From contig NZ_CP027218.1 of assembly GCF_004124275.1 (NCBI RefSeq), forward strand, positions 2,669,501 to 2,733,500: 64,000 bases of DNA, read 5' to 3'. Below, in pieces: positions 8,905-17,774 of the stretch; the first letter of the stretch is position 1; the number at the start of each line of letters is the position of its first letter. A program made the position numbers and the translations under genes. The notes under the pieces were generated by a model. It did not search any database. It saw only the letters and a list, made by a program, of their open reading frames with translations, and was not told where the DNA came from. This DNA is from Pseudomonas sp. DTU12.3 (GTDB taxonomy: Bacteria > Pseudomonadota > Gammaproteobacteria > Pseudomonadales > Pseudomonadaceae).

Positions 8905-9666
8905 TCAGCGCTGGTTGCGCCGCGTCGCCCGTTGTCGGCAAGCCGCACCGAACGCCTGGAAAATCTTCAGGTAATTCGGGTTGTCGAGCACTTGCCATTC
9001 CGGGTGCCATTGCACGCCGAGGGCGAAGGTCGGGCTGTGCTCGACCGAGACCGCCTCGATCAAACCGTCCGGCGCCACCGCTTCGGCACGCAGGCCGGGC
9101 GCGAGGCGGTCGATGCCCTGGCTGTGAATCGAGTTGACCTGGAACTCGCCCGGCAACCCCAGCGCTTCGAACACACCGCCAGCGAGCACGGTCACCGCAT
9201 GGGCCGGTGCGTATTGCACGGCCACATCCGGGCTGTCGGCTTCACGGTGATCGAGCATGCCCGGCAGCTCATGCACCTTCTGATGCAGGCTGCCGCCGAA
9301 CGCCACGTTCATTTCCTGGAAACCACGGCAAATGCCGAGCACCGGAACGCCCGCCGCAATGGCTGCACGCAATAAAGGAAGGGTGGTGGCATCCCGCGCC
9401 GGATCGTGATCCGTGCCGGGTGCGCTCGCCGTGCCTTGATAGTGGAAAGGTTCCACGTTCGAGGGCGAGCCGGTCAGCAGCAGACCGTCGAGTTGACCGA
9501 GCAGGTCTTCGATTTCAGTCAGGTTGCCAAGGGAAGGAATGACCACTGGCAGCCCGTTGGCGCCAACGCTGACAGCACGTAAGTACTTGTCGCCGCTGAT
9601 GTGATAGGGGTGCAGGCCAATCTGTTTGACGCACGCAGTAACGCCGATCAATGGCTTGAATGCCAT
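8905..9666 (-). CDS. puuD: gamma-glutamyl-GABA hydrolase (class I glutamine amidotransferase-like)
   Basis: This is a 253-residue protein. The nucleophile Cys113 lies in LGICRGFQEMN, and His221/Glu223 in VQWHPEW complete the triad. LLLTGSPSNVEP is the oxyanion-side loop of this family. It releases GABA and glutamate from gamma-glutamyl-GABA, the last step of the glutamylated putrescine route; SpuA is the Pseudomonas homologue. GAGGTGA precedes the ATG. It is divergent from puuA. Confidence 0.9.
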   Translation of the reverse strand: MAFKPLIGVTACVKQIGLHPYHISGDKYLRAVSVGANGLPVVIPSLGNLTEIEDLLGQLDGLLLTGSPSNVEPFHYQGTASAPGTDHDPARDATTLPLLRAAIAAGVPVLGICRGFQEMNVAFGGSLHQKVHELPGMLDHREADSPDVAVQYAPAHAVTVLAGGVFEALGLPGEFQVNSIHSQGIDRLAPGLRAEAVAPDGLIEAVSVEHSPTFALGVQWHPEWQVLDNPNYLKIFQAFGAACRQRATRRNQR

Positions 9667-9948
9667 TTTTATTCACCTCGAAGTTTGACACTTGAACGAG
9701 CTTTTCCGGAGCTTAGCCTCGTTGATTTTAATTAACAACTGCCATGTAAAAAATTCTAAACGCCGTTCATCATATCTTCATGATTCTCGGGGCTCTGGCA
9801 CCTGTATTGGCACGCAAGTGTTAAAAAAAGCCCGAAAAATAAACCCTGAGCGGCCATCTGTTCGCTATTGACTTCACTTTGCCGTTCGGGTTGACTGGCT
9901 CGGCGAAACAGTAGTGAACATAATAATTAACAGCTAAATAGGTGCATC
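9667..9948. promoter_or_regulatory. divergent control region of puuD/pot and puuA
   Basis: This 282-bp AT-rich gap must hold promoters in both directions. An imperfect palindrome GTTGATTTTAATTAACAAC (9721-9739) lies near puuD. A second AATTAACA copy occurs near 9929, about 20 nt before the puuA start. They are candidate operators for the PuuR-type repressor encoded at 14784. This is inference from position and symmetry only. Confidence 0.4.
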
Positions 9949-11325
9949 ATGTCGGTCCCTCTGCGTACCGTTCAACTCAACGAAGCAAACGCATTCCTTA
10001 AGAAATATCCTGAGGTTTTGTACGTCGACCTTCTGATTGCGGATATGAACGGTGTGGTGCGCGGCAAGCGCATCGAACGCACCAGTCTTCATAAGGTTTA
10101 CGAAAAAGGCATCAACCTGCCGGCCTCGCTTTTCGCGCTCGATATCAATGGTTCCACGGTGGAAAGCACCGGCCTGGGTCTGGACATCGGCGACGCTGAC
10201 CGTATTTGCTATCCGATCCCCGGCACCCTGAGCATCGAGCCGTGGCAGAAGCGCCCAACCGCACAACTTCTGATGACCATGCACGAGATCGAAGGCCAGC
10301 CGTTCTTCGCTGACCCGCGTGAAGTGCTGGCCAACGTCGTGCGCAAATTCGATGACCTCGGCCTGACTATCTGCGCCGCGTTTGAACTCGAGTTCTATCT
10401 GATCGACCAGGACAACGTGAACGGTCGTCCGCAATCGCCACGTTCGCCGGTGTCCGGCAAGCGACCGGTATCGACTCAGGTGTACCTGATCGACGACCTC
10501 GACGAATACGTCGATTGCCTGCAAGACATCCTCGAAGGCGCGAAAGAGCAGGGCATCCCCGCTGACGCGATCGTCAAGGAAAGCGCCCCGGCGCAGTTCG
10601 AAGTCAACCTGCATCACGTCTCCGACCCGATCAAGGCGTGCGACTACGCCGTCCTGCTCAAGCGTCTGGTGAAGAACATCGCCTACGACCACGAGATGGA
10701 CACCACCTTCATGGCCAAGCCGTATCCGGGCCAGGCGGGCAACGGTCTGCACGTGCACATTTCGATCCTGGACAAAGAAGGCAACAACATCTTCGCCAGC
10801 GAGGATCCCGAGCAGAACGCCGCCCTGCGTCACGCGATCGGCGGTGTGCTGGAGACCCTGCCTGCGCAAATGGCCTTCCTCTGCCCGAACGTCAACTCGT
10901 ACCGCCGTTTCGGCGCGCAGTTCTATGTGCCGAACTCGCCAAGCTGGGGCATCGACAACCGCACCGTGGCCGTGCGCGTACCGACCGGTTCGCCGGACTC
11001 CGTGCGCATCGAACACCGTGTCGCCGGTGCCGACGCCAACCCGTACCTGCTGATGGCTTCGGTGCTGGCCGGTATTCACCACGGTCTGACCAACCAGATC
11101 GAACCGGGTGCTCCGGTGGAAGGCAACAGCTACGAGCAGAACGAACAGAGCCTGCCGAACAACCTGCGCGACGCACTGCGCGAGCTGGACGACAGCGAAG
11201 TCATGGCCAAGTACATCGACCCGCTGTACATCGACGTGTTCGTCGCGTGCAAGGAAAGCGAGCTGGCCGAGTTCGAAAACTCGATCTCTGACCTTGAGTA
11301 CAACTGGTATCTGCACACGGTTTGA
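9949..11325 (+). CDS. puuA: gamma-glutamylputrescine synthetase (glutamine synthetase family)
   Basis: This is a 458-residue enzyme with the GS catalytic fold. Features include AAFELEFYLID (metal-binding Glu), NGLHVHIS (ammonia/ATP site region), and PNVNSYRRF and VRVPTG in the C-terminal half. It ligates glutamate to putrescine with ATP, the first step of the Puu route; SpuB is the P. aeruginosa homologue. It leads puuA-puuC-puuB-puuR, although repeats separate the genes. Confidence 0.9.
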   Translation: MSVPLRTVQLNEANAFLKKYPEVLYVDLLIADMNGVVRGKRIERTSLHKVYEKGINLPASLFALDINGSTVESTGLGLDIGDADRICYPIPGTLSIEPWQKRPTAQLLMTMHEIEGQPFFADPREVLANVVRKFDDLGLTICAAFELEFYLIDQDNVNGRPQSPRSPVSGKRPVSTQVYLIDDLDEYVDCLQDILEGAKEQGIPADAIVKESAPAQFEVNLHHVSDPIKACDYAVLLKRLVKNIAYDHEMDTTFMAKPYPGQAGNGLHVHISILDKEGNNIFASEDPEQNAALRHAIGGVLETLPAQMAFLCPNVNSYRRFGAQFYVPNSPSWGIDNRTVAVRVPTGSPDSVRIEHRVAGADANPYLLMASVLAGIHHGLTNQIEPGAPVEGNSYEQNEQSLPNNLRDALRELDDSEVMAKYIDPLYIDVFVACKESELAEFENSISDLEYNWYLHTV

Positions 11326-11353
11326 TGGGTTCTGGCCCTCAGAAGCCGAAAAG

Positions 11354-11530
11354 CCCCTCACCCTAACCCTCTCCCGGAGGGAGAGGGGACTGATCCGGGG
11401 ATGCTCGGGCAATCCGCCGACCTGAACGATTTTTGCCGAATCCAAATTCGACTCGGTCATTCAGGTCGGTGCATCTCCCAAGACACTTCGGTCGGTCCCC
11501 TCTACCTCCGGGAGAGGGCTAGGGTGAGGG
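11354..11530. repeat. repeat family C, full copy
   Basis: This is a 177-bp imperfect inverted repeat opening CCCCTCACCCTAACCCTCTCCC and closing GGGAGAGGGCTAGGGTGAGGG. The centre holds the internal pair GCCGACCTGAACGA / TCATTCAGGTCGGT. Similar copies lie at 23304 and 53224. Confidence 0.85.
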
Positions 11531-11596
11531 CAGCCATCCCAAGCCAGACATCGCAGCCAGACAACACCCCCAATCCCCCCTTGTCGAGCCACAACA

Positions 11597-13087
11597 ATGA
11601 CAACGACCCGCAACGACTGGGAACAACGCTTCCAGTCCCTGACCATCGAAGCCCGCGCGTTCATCAATGGTGAATACCGCCCGGCCATCAGTGGCGATAC
11701 GTTCGAATGCCTGAGCCCCGTTGACGGCCGTTTTCTGGCCTCCGTCGCCAGCACTGATGAAGCCGACGCCAACCTCGCCGTTGAAGTCGCGCGCCAGTCT
11801 TTTGAATCCGGCGTGTGGGCGAAAAAAGCCCCGGCCGAGCGCAAGCGCATCCTGATTCGCTTCGCCGATCTGATCCTGCAGAACCAGGAAGAACTGGCGC
11901 TGCTGGAAACCCTCGACATGGGTAAACCGATCAGCGATTCGATGAGCATCGACATCCCGGCGACCGCCAACGCGATCCGCTGGAGCGCCGAAGCCATCGA
12001 CAAGATCTACGACGAAGTCGCCGCCACCCCGCACGACCAACTCGGCCTGATTACTCGCGAGCCTTCCGGCGTCGTCGCGGCCATCGTGCCGTGGAACTTC
12101 CCGTTGATCATGGCCAGCTGGAAATTCGCCCCAGCGCTGGCAGCGGGCAACTCGTTCATTCTCAAACCGTCGGAAAAGTCGCCGCTGACCGCGATCCGCA
12201 TCGCCCAACTGGCGCTGGATGCCGGCATTCCGAAAGGCGTGTTCAACGTCCTGCCAGGCTTCGGTCACACCGTCGGCAAGGCGTTGGCGTTGCACATGGA
12301 TGTCGACGTGCTGGCCTTCACCGGCTCCACGGCGATCGCCAAGCAACTGATGATTTATGCAGGCCTTAGCAACATGAAACGCGTCTGGCTCGAAGCAGGG
12401 GGCAAGAGCCCGAACGTGGTGTTTGCCGACGCACCGGATTTGCGCGCGGCAGCACAAGCAGCGGCCGGCGCCATTGCCTTCAACCAGGGCGAAGTGTGCA
12501 CGGCGGGTTCGCGCCTGCTGGTCGAGCGCTCGATCCGCGAGCAGTTCATTCCACTGCTGGTGGAAGCGCTGCAAGCGTGGAAACCGGGTCATTCACTGGA
12601 TCCGGCGACCACCGTCGGCGCCGTGGTCGATCAGCGTCAACTCGACAACGTGCTGCGCTACATCAGCATCGGTCGTGAGCAGGGCGCCGAGCTGATCGCC
12701 GGCGGCCAACGCACCCTCGAAGAAACCGGGGGCCTCTATGTGCAACCGGCACTCTTCGACGGCGTGACCAACGCAATGACCATCGCTCAGGAAGAAATCT
12801 TCGGCCCGGTGCTGTCGCTGATCACCTTCGACACCGCCGAAGAAGCGCTGCAGATCGCCAACGACAGCATCTTCGGCCTCGCCGCCGGCGTGTGGACCAG
12901 CAACCTGAGCAAGGCGCACACCTTCGCCCGTGGCCTGCGCGCCGGCAGCGTCTGGGTCAACCAGTACGACGGCGGCGACATGACCGCACCGTTCGGTGGC
13001 TTCAAACAGTCGGGCAACGGCCGCGATAAATCGCTGCACGCGTTCGACAAGTACACCGAGCTGAAAGCGACCTGGATCAAGCTCTGA
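11597..13087 (+). CDS. puuC: gamma-glutamyl-gamma-aminobutyraldehyde dehydrogenase
   Basis: This is a 496-residue aldehyde dehydrogenase. Catalytic Cys301 lies in NQGEVCTAGSR, the general base Glu266 in WLEAGGKSPN, and the NAD-binding loop is FTGSTAIAK (241-249). It oxidises gamma-glutamyl-gamma-aminobutyraldehyde with NAD(P). It sits between puuA and puuB. KauB-type enzymes of broad aldehyde range are the alternative name for this subgroup. Confidence 0.88.
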   Translation: MTTTRNDWEQRFQSLTIEARAFINGEYRPAISGDTFECLSPVDGRFLASVASTDEADANLAVEVARQSFESGVWAKKAPAERKRILIRFADLILQNQEELALLETLDMGKPISDSMSIDIPATANAIRWSAEAIDKIYDEVAATPHDQLGLITREPSGVVAAIVPWNFPLIMASWKFAPALAAGNSFILKPSEKSPLTAIRIAQLALDAGIPKGVFNVLPGFGHTVGKALALHMDVDVLAFTGSTAIAKQLMIYAGLSNMKRVWLEAGGKSPNVVFADAPDLRAAAQAAAGAIAFNQGEVCTAGSRLLVERSIREQFIPLLVEALQAWKPGHSLDPATTVGAVVDQRQLDNVLRYISIGREQGAELIAGGQRTLEETGGLYVQPALFDGVTNAMTIAQEEIFGPVLSLITFDTAEEALQIANDSIFGLAAGVWTSNLSKAHTFARGLRAGSVWVNQYDGGDMTAPFGGFKQSGNGRDKSLHAFDKYTELKATWIKL

Positions 13088-13136
13088 CTCTATTACAGCG
13101 GTGGCCGCCTTTGATTGGCGGCCCTCGGAGAAACGT

Positions 13137-14420
13137 ATGAAACAGCAACACGTAAACAGCTACTACGCCGCCACCCGCAACGAAGTCATCGACTTTGCGG
13201 TTCTGCAAGAGTCGGTCGAGTGCGATGTCTGTATCATCGGCGCGGGCTACACCGGCCTGTCCTCGGCACTGTTCCTGACCGAAGCCGGCTATAAAGTGAC
13301 GGTGCTGGAAGCGGCGAAAGTCGGCTACGGCGCCAGCGGTCGCAATGGCGGTCAACTGGTCAACTCGTACAGCCGCGACGTCGATGTGATCGAAGAACGC
13401 TACGGCGACAAGACTGCGGAAATCCTCGGCAGCATGATCTTCGAAGGCGCCGACATCATTCGTTCGCGCATCAAGGAATACGACATCCAGTGCGACTACC
13501 GCCCGGGCGGCATCTTCGCAGCGATGAACAAGAAACAACTCAATGGTCTGGCCGAGCAGAAGCGCGGTTGGGAGCGTTACGGCAACCGCAATCTGAAGAT
13601 GCTCGACGCAGCCGACATTCGTCGTGAAGTCGGCTCTGACGCCTACGTCGGTGGTCTGCTCGACATGCAGGGCGGCCACGTTCACCCGCTGAACCTGGCA
13701 CTCGGTGAAGCCGCAGCCATCGTGCGTCTGGGCGGCAAGATCTACGAACAGTCCGCTGCCGTGGAAATCACTTACGGCGAGCCGATTACCGTGCGCACCG
13801 CCAAAGGTCAGGTCCGCGCCAAGTACCTGCTGATCGCCGGCAACGCCTACCTGCCGCAAGGCCTCGACAACCGTGTGACCGCGAAAAGCATGCCGTGCGG
13901 CTCGCAGATCGTCGTCACCGAACCGTTGACCGAGAAACAGGCGCGCAGCCTGATCACCAACAACTACTGCGTCGAAGACTGCAACTATCTGTTGGATTAC
14001 TACCGCCTGACTGCCGACAACCGTCTGCTCTACGGCGGCGGCGTGGTCTACGGCGCGCGCGAACCGGACGACATCGAACAACTGATCCGGCCGAAGATCC
14101 TCAAGACCTTCCCGCAGCTCAAAGACGTCAAGATCGACTACCGCTGGACCGGCAACTTCCTGCTGACCATGTCACGCATGCCGCAATTCGGCCGTATCGA
14201 AAAGAACGCCTACTACATGCAGGGCTACAGCGGCCACGGCGTCACCTGCTCGCACCTCGCTGGCAAGCTGATCTCGGAAATGATCCGCGGCGATGCCGAA
14301 CGTTTCGACGCCTTCGCCTCGCTGCCACACATGCCAATGATTGGTGGCCGCACCTTCTCCGCGCCGCTGACCGCCCTCGGCGCTGTCTACTACTCGCTGC
14401 GCGACCGTTTCGGCATCTAG
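13137..14420 (+). CDS. puuB: gamma-glutamylputrescine oxidase (FAD-dependent)
   Basis: This is a 427-residue DAO-family flavoprotein. The FAD-binding GAGYTG is at residues 35-40, and YGASGRNGGQLVNSYSRD follows. The start chosen is the ATG at 13137, with CGGAG 8 nt upstream, which gives the PuuB length. It oxidises gamma-glutamylputrescine to the aldehyde with O2, releasing H2O2 and ammonia. A small hairpin GGCCGCC/GGCGGCC sits in the gap after puuC. Confidence 0.9.
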   Translation: MKQQHVNSYYAATRNEVIDFAVLQESVECDVCIIGAGYTGLSSALFLTEAGYKVTVLEAAKVGYGASGRNGGQLVNSYSRDVDVIEERYGDKTAEILGSMIFEGADIIRSRIKEYDIQCDYRPGGIFAAMNKKQLNGLAEQKRGWERYGNRNLKMLDAADIRREVGSDAYVGGLLDMQGGHVHPLNLALGEAAAIVRLGGKIYEQSAAVEITYGEPITVRTAKGQVRAKYLLIAGNAYLPQGLDNRVTAKSMPCGSQIVVTEPLTEKQARSLITNNYCVEDCNYLLDYYRLTADNRLLYGGGVVYGAREPDDIEQLIRPKILKTFPQLKDVKIDYRWTGNFLLTMSRMPQFGRIEKNAYYMQGYSGHGVTCSHLAGKLISEMIRGDAERFDAFASLPHMPMIGGRTFSAPLTALGAVYYSLRDRFGI

Positions 14421-14426
14421 GTTACC

Positions 14427-14464
14427 TCCCCGGCGGCGGCCCCCAAGACCCCGCCGGTTTTTAT
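14427..14464 (+). terminator. putative Rho-independent terminator after puuB
   Basis: The stem CCCCGGCGG ... CCGCCGG is followed by TTTTTATTC. It would separate puuB from puuR. Confidence 0.6.
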
Positions 14465-14500
14465 TCTCGCAACATCTGGTACTGATACAGCAGAGATCCA

Positions 14501-14594
14501 ATTGTGGGAGCGAGCCTGCTCGCGAAGAGGTCATATCAGCCACCATCATTGGTGTCTGACACTGCGCTTTCGCGAGCAGGCTCGCTCCCACAAT
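14501..14594. repeat. REPIN, family A
   Basis: Inverted pair ATTGTGGGAGCGAGCCTGCTCGCGAA and complement. With the terminator at 14427 it accounts for most of the 363-bp puuB-puuR gap. The remaining 190 bp before puuR should hold its promoter, but no clear box was recognised. Confidence 0.9.
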
Positions 14595-14783
14595 GTCAGT
14601 ATTACCAAGGCAAGAAGGACTTTTGCCCCACCGTCCATCGAACCTGCTGAGCAACACCAGCAAACGTGATTTAATAGCCGCCTTTCACGGTTCCGGGACA
14701 CGGGAGCAACGTGATCCGCGCCCTCGGCGCGTCACCCGCCACCCACCCCCATCGCCCTTAAGTCGTTCTCACATAAGGCTGTC

Positions 14784-15332
14784 ATGGATACGGGTTCTCG
14801 ACTCAAACTAGTACGCGAAAGCTACAAACTCTCCCAGCGCGAGCTGGCCCGGCGTAGCGGCGTGACCAATGCCACCATCTCCCTGATCGAACAGAATCGT
14901 GTCAGCCCTTCCGTCAGCTCACTGAAAAAGCTGCTCGAAGGCATACCGATGTCCCTGGCCGACTTCTTCACCTTCGACCAACCCCCGCGCGAACACCAAT
15001 ACGTGTTCCGCGCCAACGAACAACCCGACCTCGGCCGCCATGGCCTGCGTTTGCTGCTGATCGGCGCCTCCGTGCCAAGCCGTCAGATGCGCCTGCTGCG
15101 TGAGCAATACGCACCGGGCGCGAGTTCCGGGGAAGAGCCGATTGTGCATGCTGAGGGTGAGGAGTGTGGGTTGGTGACGCGTGGCACTGTGGAGTTGACC
15201 GTGGATGGGTCGGTGAGTGTGTTGAATGCGGGGGATGGGTATTACTTTCCGACTACATTGCCGCATAAGTTTCGGAATATTGGGGCGGATGAGGCTGAGA
15301 TTATTAGTGCGAATACGCCGGCAAATTTTTGA
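14784..15332 (+). CDS. puuR: XRE-cupin transcriptional regulator of putrescine catabolism
   Basis: This is a 182-residue protein. An N-terminal XRE helix-turn-helix (about residues 5-60; LSQRELARRSGVTNATIS) is followed by a cupin domain (about 100-180; PIVHAEGEECGLVTRGTVEL). It matches PuuR, a putrescine-responsive repressor. The last third has a less GC-rich codon choice (GTGTTGAATGCGGGGGATGGG) than the first. A decayed second copy of the region from residue 82 on lies at 17771-18080. Confidence 0.85.
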   Translation: MDTGSRLKLVRESYKLSQRELARRSGVTNATISLIEQNRVSPSVSSLKKLLEGIPMSLADFFTFDQPPREHQYVFRANEQPDLGRHGLRLLLIGASVPSRQMRLLREQYAPGASSGEEPIVHAEGEECGLVTRGTVELTVDGSVSVLNAGDGYYFPTTLPHKFRNIGADEAEIISANTPANF

Positions 15333-15383
15333 GGGGAAATGCGTAGTGACGAAGTGATTTCGTTAATGCATTGCAAAGCGGGG

Positions 15384-15414
15384 AAAGGATTGTATTGAAA
15401 AAATACAATCCTTT
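15384..15414. terminator. perfect inverted repeat between puuR and the membrane protein gene
   Basis: A 13-bp perfect stem, AAAGGATTGTATT / AATACAATCCTTT, lies between two convergent genes. It probably acts as a bidirectional terminator and marks the left boundary of the AT-rich island. Confidence 0.65.
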
Positions 15415-15415
15415 C

Positions 15416-16504
15416 TCAAGATGTTGTTTCTTTTCTTTCGTTTGCGGTTTTTTCTATAAAGTCAGGAATTAAGCGTTCACTAAAACCTGCAATTACAGCC
15501 AATATTAAAAGGCGACTGTTGGTTTCGCTCATGAGTTCAAGTAATAGTCCGGCCTTGCATGCAACCAACGCTATTGCACCAAACGCACATCCTAAACCAA
15601 TTCGTACAATTCCTTGTAGAACTATCATTTTTGTTGATTCGTAAAGGTCTACTTTCAATTTTTTTGAGCGCTGAAGCACAGATATTAAAGCCCCGCATGC
15701 GCCTCCAAACAATCCTATTAATAGAATGTTGAGGTTTTGAGACGCAAGATTTGAAAATTTCACATACGCTACCGCAGTCGCTACCATGACGATGGCAGAA
15801 AAAATTATTGAGTAAAAGGTTAAGTAATAGGTTGCGCTATCATTTGTGCTTTTCTCAATGTATGCCGTCACAGCGCTGAAGATGTTGCTGGATTCTGTTG
15901 TGCTTTCAGCTAGTCTAGATCTAAAGCCAATCGCTAGGCATGTTGCTAACTTTAAGTTTAAGAGTTGGATTTTTGATTTTGGTAGTACTGCGACTCCCCA
16001 TGCTCTAAGTCTATAAAATTCGTCCAGAATATCTGCGTGCTGAAGTGATTTGTTTTGAAGTTTGTAGTTTGCTATATTTTTTTCATCTAGGTATATTGTA
16101 TAGTTTTGGTTTGAGATTATTATGAGGGTCGGTGCCGGTTCGGTTTCGATGAAGGTAGTAAATTTTTTTAGTTCTTTGTCAATTTTTTGTGCTGTTTCCT
16201 CGTTTGAACAATCACAGCCCAGAATTTCAGCGAGTACCGCTAGGACATGTCCGTCGGTAATGTTTGAATGTATATTGTTGAATTTTCTGAATGACTTTGC
16301 CTGGAGTACAGATAGCTCGCTAAGCTTCGTCGTGGCTGATACGCTAATGTTTTTTGAGTAATACCTTAGTGTGGTGTTGCTTCTGTAAACAATATAGTCG
16401 GGATGGCTTAGAGCGATTGAGGTAACTGTGTCTCCATCTAGGCTGTCATTTACACAGATTTCGCTAAAGGATTCGATATTGTTACTGAAGTGGATTTTTG
16501 TCAT
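15416..16504 (-). CDS. unrecognised membrane protein, four C-terminal helices
   Basis: This is a 362-residue protein with codon use far more AT-rich than the flanks. Residues 1-220 look soluble. Predicted helices are at about 224-248, 258-277, 293-322 and 331-347. The membrane part carries GLFGGACGALISVLQRS and AGFSERLIPDFIEK, which resemble conserved motifs I associate with uncharacterised bacterial membrane proteins. The function is unknown; no catalytic motif is seen in the soluble part. The ribosome site is weak (only AT-rich sequence before the ATG). Its composition points to horizontal transfer. Identity is left open. Confidence 0.75.
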   Translation of the reverse strand: MTKIHFSNNIESFSEICVNDSLDGDTVTSIALSHPDYIVYRSNTTLRYYSKNISVSATTKLSELSVLQAKSFRKFNNIHSNITDGHVLAVLAEILGCDCSNEETAQKIDKELKKFTTFIETEPAPTLIIISNQNYTIYLDEKNIANYKLQNKSLQHADILDEFYRLRAWGVAVLPKSKIQLLNLKLATCLAIGFRSRLAESTTESSNIFSAVTAYIEKSTNDSATYYLTFYSIIFSAIVMVATAVAYVKFSNLASQNLNILLIGLFGGACGALISVLQRSKKLKVDLYESTKMIVLQGIVRIGLGCAFGAIALVACKAGLLLELMSETNSRLLILAVIAGFSERLIPDFIEKTANERKETTS

Positions 16505-16551
16505 TTGATAATTCTGATATGTGAGTTTGAAAATGGTCGCCTTGGCGAAAA

Positions 16552-16584
16552 GGTGACAGATCTATTTGTTAGTGATCTGTCACC
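16552..16584 (-). terminator. terminator after the 44-residue gene
   Basis: A perfect 11-bp stem GGTGACAGATC / GATCTGTCACC is followed by CCTTTTCG on the minus strand. It isolates the 44-residue gene from the 362-residue gene downstream. Confidence 0.75.
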
Positions 16585-16592
16585 ATTGTGGA

Positions 16593-16727
16593 TTATTTCT
16601 TTTTAGGTTTACCTGCATCACTTCGCTTGTCGCGAATTTGACCATCATTGTTTCTGGAACGAGGCTGCTCACCACCGCCTGGCTTCGGTACAGTCACGTT
16701 TGGGTTAAAGGGTCTTCGATCTGTCAT
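16593..16727 (-). CDS. small basic disordered protein, 44 residues
   Basis: The start is the ATG at 16727, with AAGGAAG 6 nt upstream. The sequence MTDRRPFNPNVTVPKPGGG continues into a charged tail ending GKPKKK. It is rich in Pro, Gly, Arg and Lys, has no hydrophobic core and is probably unstructured. The good ribosome site and own terminator support a real gene. Function is unknown. Confidence 0.6.
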   Translation of the reverse strand: MTDRRPFNPNVTVPKPGGGEQPRSRNNDGQIRDKRSDAGKPKKK

Positions 16728-16943
16728 TTTTTCTTCCTTACATAAATTGAAGGGGATACATGAAAAAACACAGCCTTGATTCACTAAATACTCGGTAATT
16801 TAAGTTCCACCGAACTGCTGATGGCCAATGGCTGATCCGAACGCTATCAAATCGCTATCGCTATTTCCATCCCTTATTGTGGAAAAATGGCTATCGAAAA
16901 AATGGGGTAGCGGAATGACCTCCACATCCTGCTCCTGCTCTTA

Positions 16944-17231
16944 CTACGATGCAGCCTCAAATCCCCGTTGTTCAATCACCCGAAACACATCACTCACATC
17001 CTGCACCATGATCCTGGCGATATTAGTGACGGTGTTGATGTCATGCTCCGCGTGGTCGAGGAGGCGGGTGCAGGCAATTAGGTCGAGGTACTTGAGGACG
17101 GCGTTAAGGCGTTCGGCGGGGCAGGCGTGGAGGTCGCGCAGTTGGGTGTTGGCGTCGATAAGGAGGACGGGGTGTTCGGTGGCGGGGTGGGACATGTGGG
17201 CGTAGTGGTGGAGCGGTTTTTTGATCGTCAT
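16944..17231 (-). CDS. small Pseudomonas hypothetical, possibly DUF3077/DUF6124-like
   Basis: This is a 95-residue protein from the ATG at 17231, with GAGAGG upstream. Its MTIKKPLHHYAH opening and helical body (LLDHAEHDINTVTNIARIMVQDVS) recall the small DUF3077/DUF6124 proteins scattered in Pseudomonas genomes, but the match is from memory and tentative. The 200 bp upstream contain no gene and probably form its leader and promoter. Confidence 0.5.
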   Translation of the reverse strand: MTIKKPLHHYAHMSHPATEHPVLLIDANTQLRDLHACPAERLNAVLKYLDLIACTRLLDHAEHDINTVTNIARIMVQDVSDVFRVIEQRGFEAAS

Positions 17232-17525
17232 AGCAAAGGCCTCTCAGTAAAAATGAGCCACCGTTTTGCTGCGAAACAAGATGGGTGGCGGTTGTGAGCG
17301 GGTTCGCAGACCGAGGAGAAACCAGACTCGGCAGACTCGAAAGTCTCCCGCACACAACTGCCATAAAACGTAATGCCGGCGAATTTTGCCAGAATTGTCG
17401 CTAGAGGGTGTTAGCCAATTTCTCGTTAGGGCTGCGAAACCCATCGCTGACGTTGGTCAGCGACAGATCCACTCTAGGCAGCAATTTCACCATCCACAAC
17501 CGACCTGTAGGACGTGAAACGCGCA

Positions 17526-17660
17526 CCTGTGGCGAGGGAGCTTGCTCCCGCACAGCGACGCAATCGTCGTAATCCGGGGCGTACGGTATGTCTGGGAGAA
17601 ACGGACTATCCGGCTTTGGGGTCGCTTCGTAGTCCAGCGCGAGTAAGTTCCCTCGCCACA
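17526..17660. repeat. repeat family D
   Basis: CTGTGGCGAGGGAGCTTGCTCCCGC ... GTTCCCTCGCCACA form an inverted pair with a diverged centre. It overlaps the left end of the direct repeat at 17628. Confidence 0.75.
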
Positions 17661-17774
17661 CGGGGTGTTTTCCTACGAAGTTTTCAGACATCGAAATTGC
17701 GCTAGCCTTTAGGTGATGACTATTCGTCTGGCGCACGGCACCGTCTTCGCACACCCTCTTCCAATGCTGTAACC
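17628..17774. repeat. imperfect direct repeat R, copy 1
   Basis: This segment is clearly similar (roughly 80 percent by eye) to 20149-20298. Both share GGGGTGTTTTCCTACGAA, TTTTCAGACATCGAAATTG and CTTCCAATGCTGTAAC. Here it joins directly to a fragment of puuR; in copy 2 it is the leader of the gene at 20322. The two copies bracket the type VI effector module. Confidence 0.75.

Noticed and set aside
9794..9812. Sigma-54 promoter CTGGCACCTGTATTGGCACG before puuA
   Set aside because: The -24 part fits, but the -12 GC is displaced by one base (TTGG instead of TTGC), so spacing is wrong for a confident call.
9934..11460. Long open frame of about 500 codons on the minus strand across puuA
   Set aside because: It is the antisense shadow of a GC-rich gene whose plus-strand product has full glutamine synthetase motifs. 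The antisense product has no domain or good start.
17104..17444. Open frames upstream of and overlapping the 95-residue gene
   Set aside because: They lack ribosome sites and run through the leader and the coding region in another frame, giving Arg/Pro-rich products typical of shadows.
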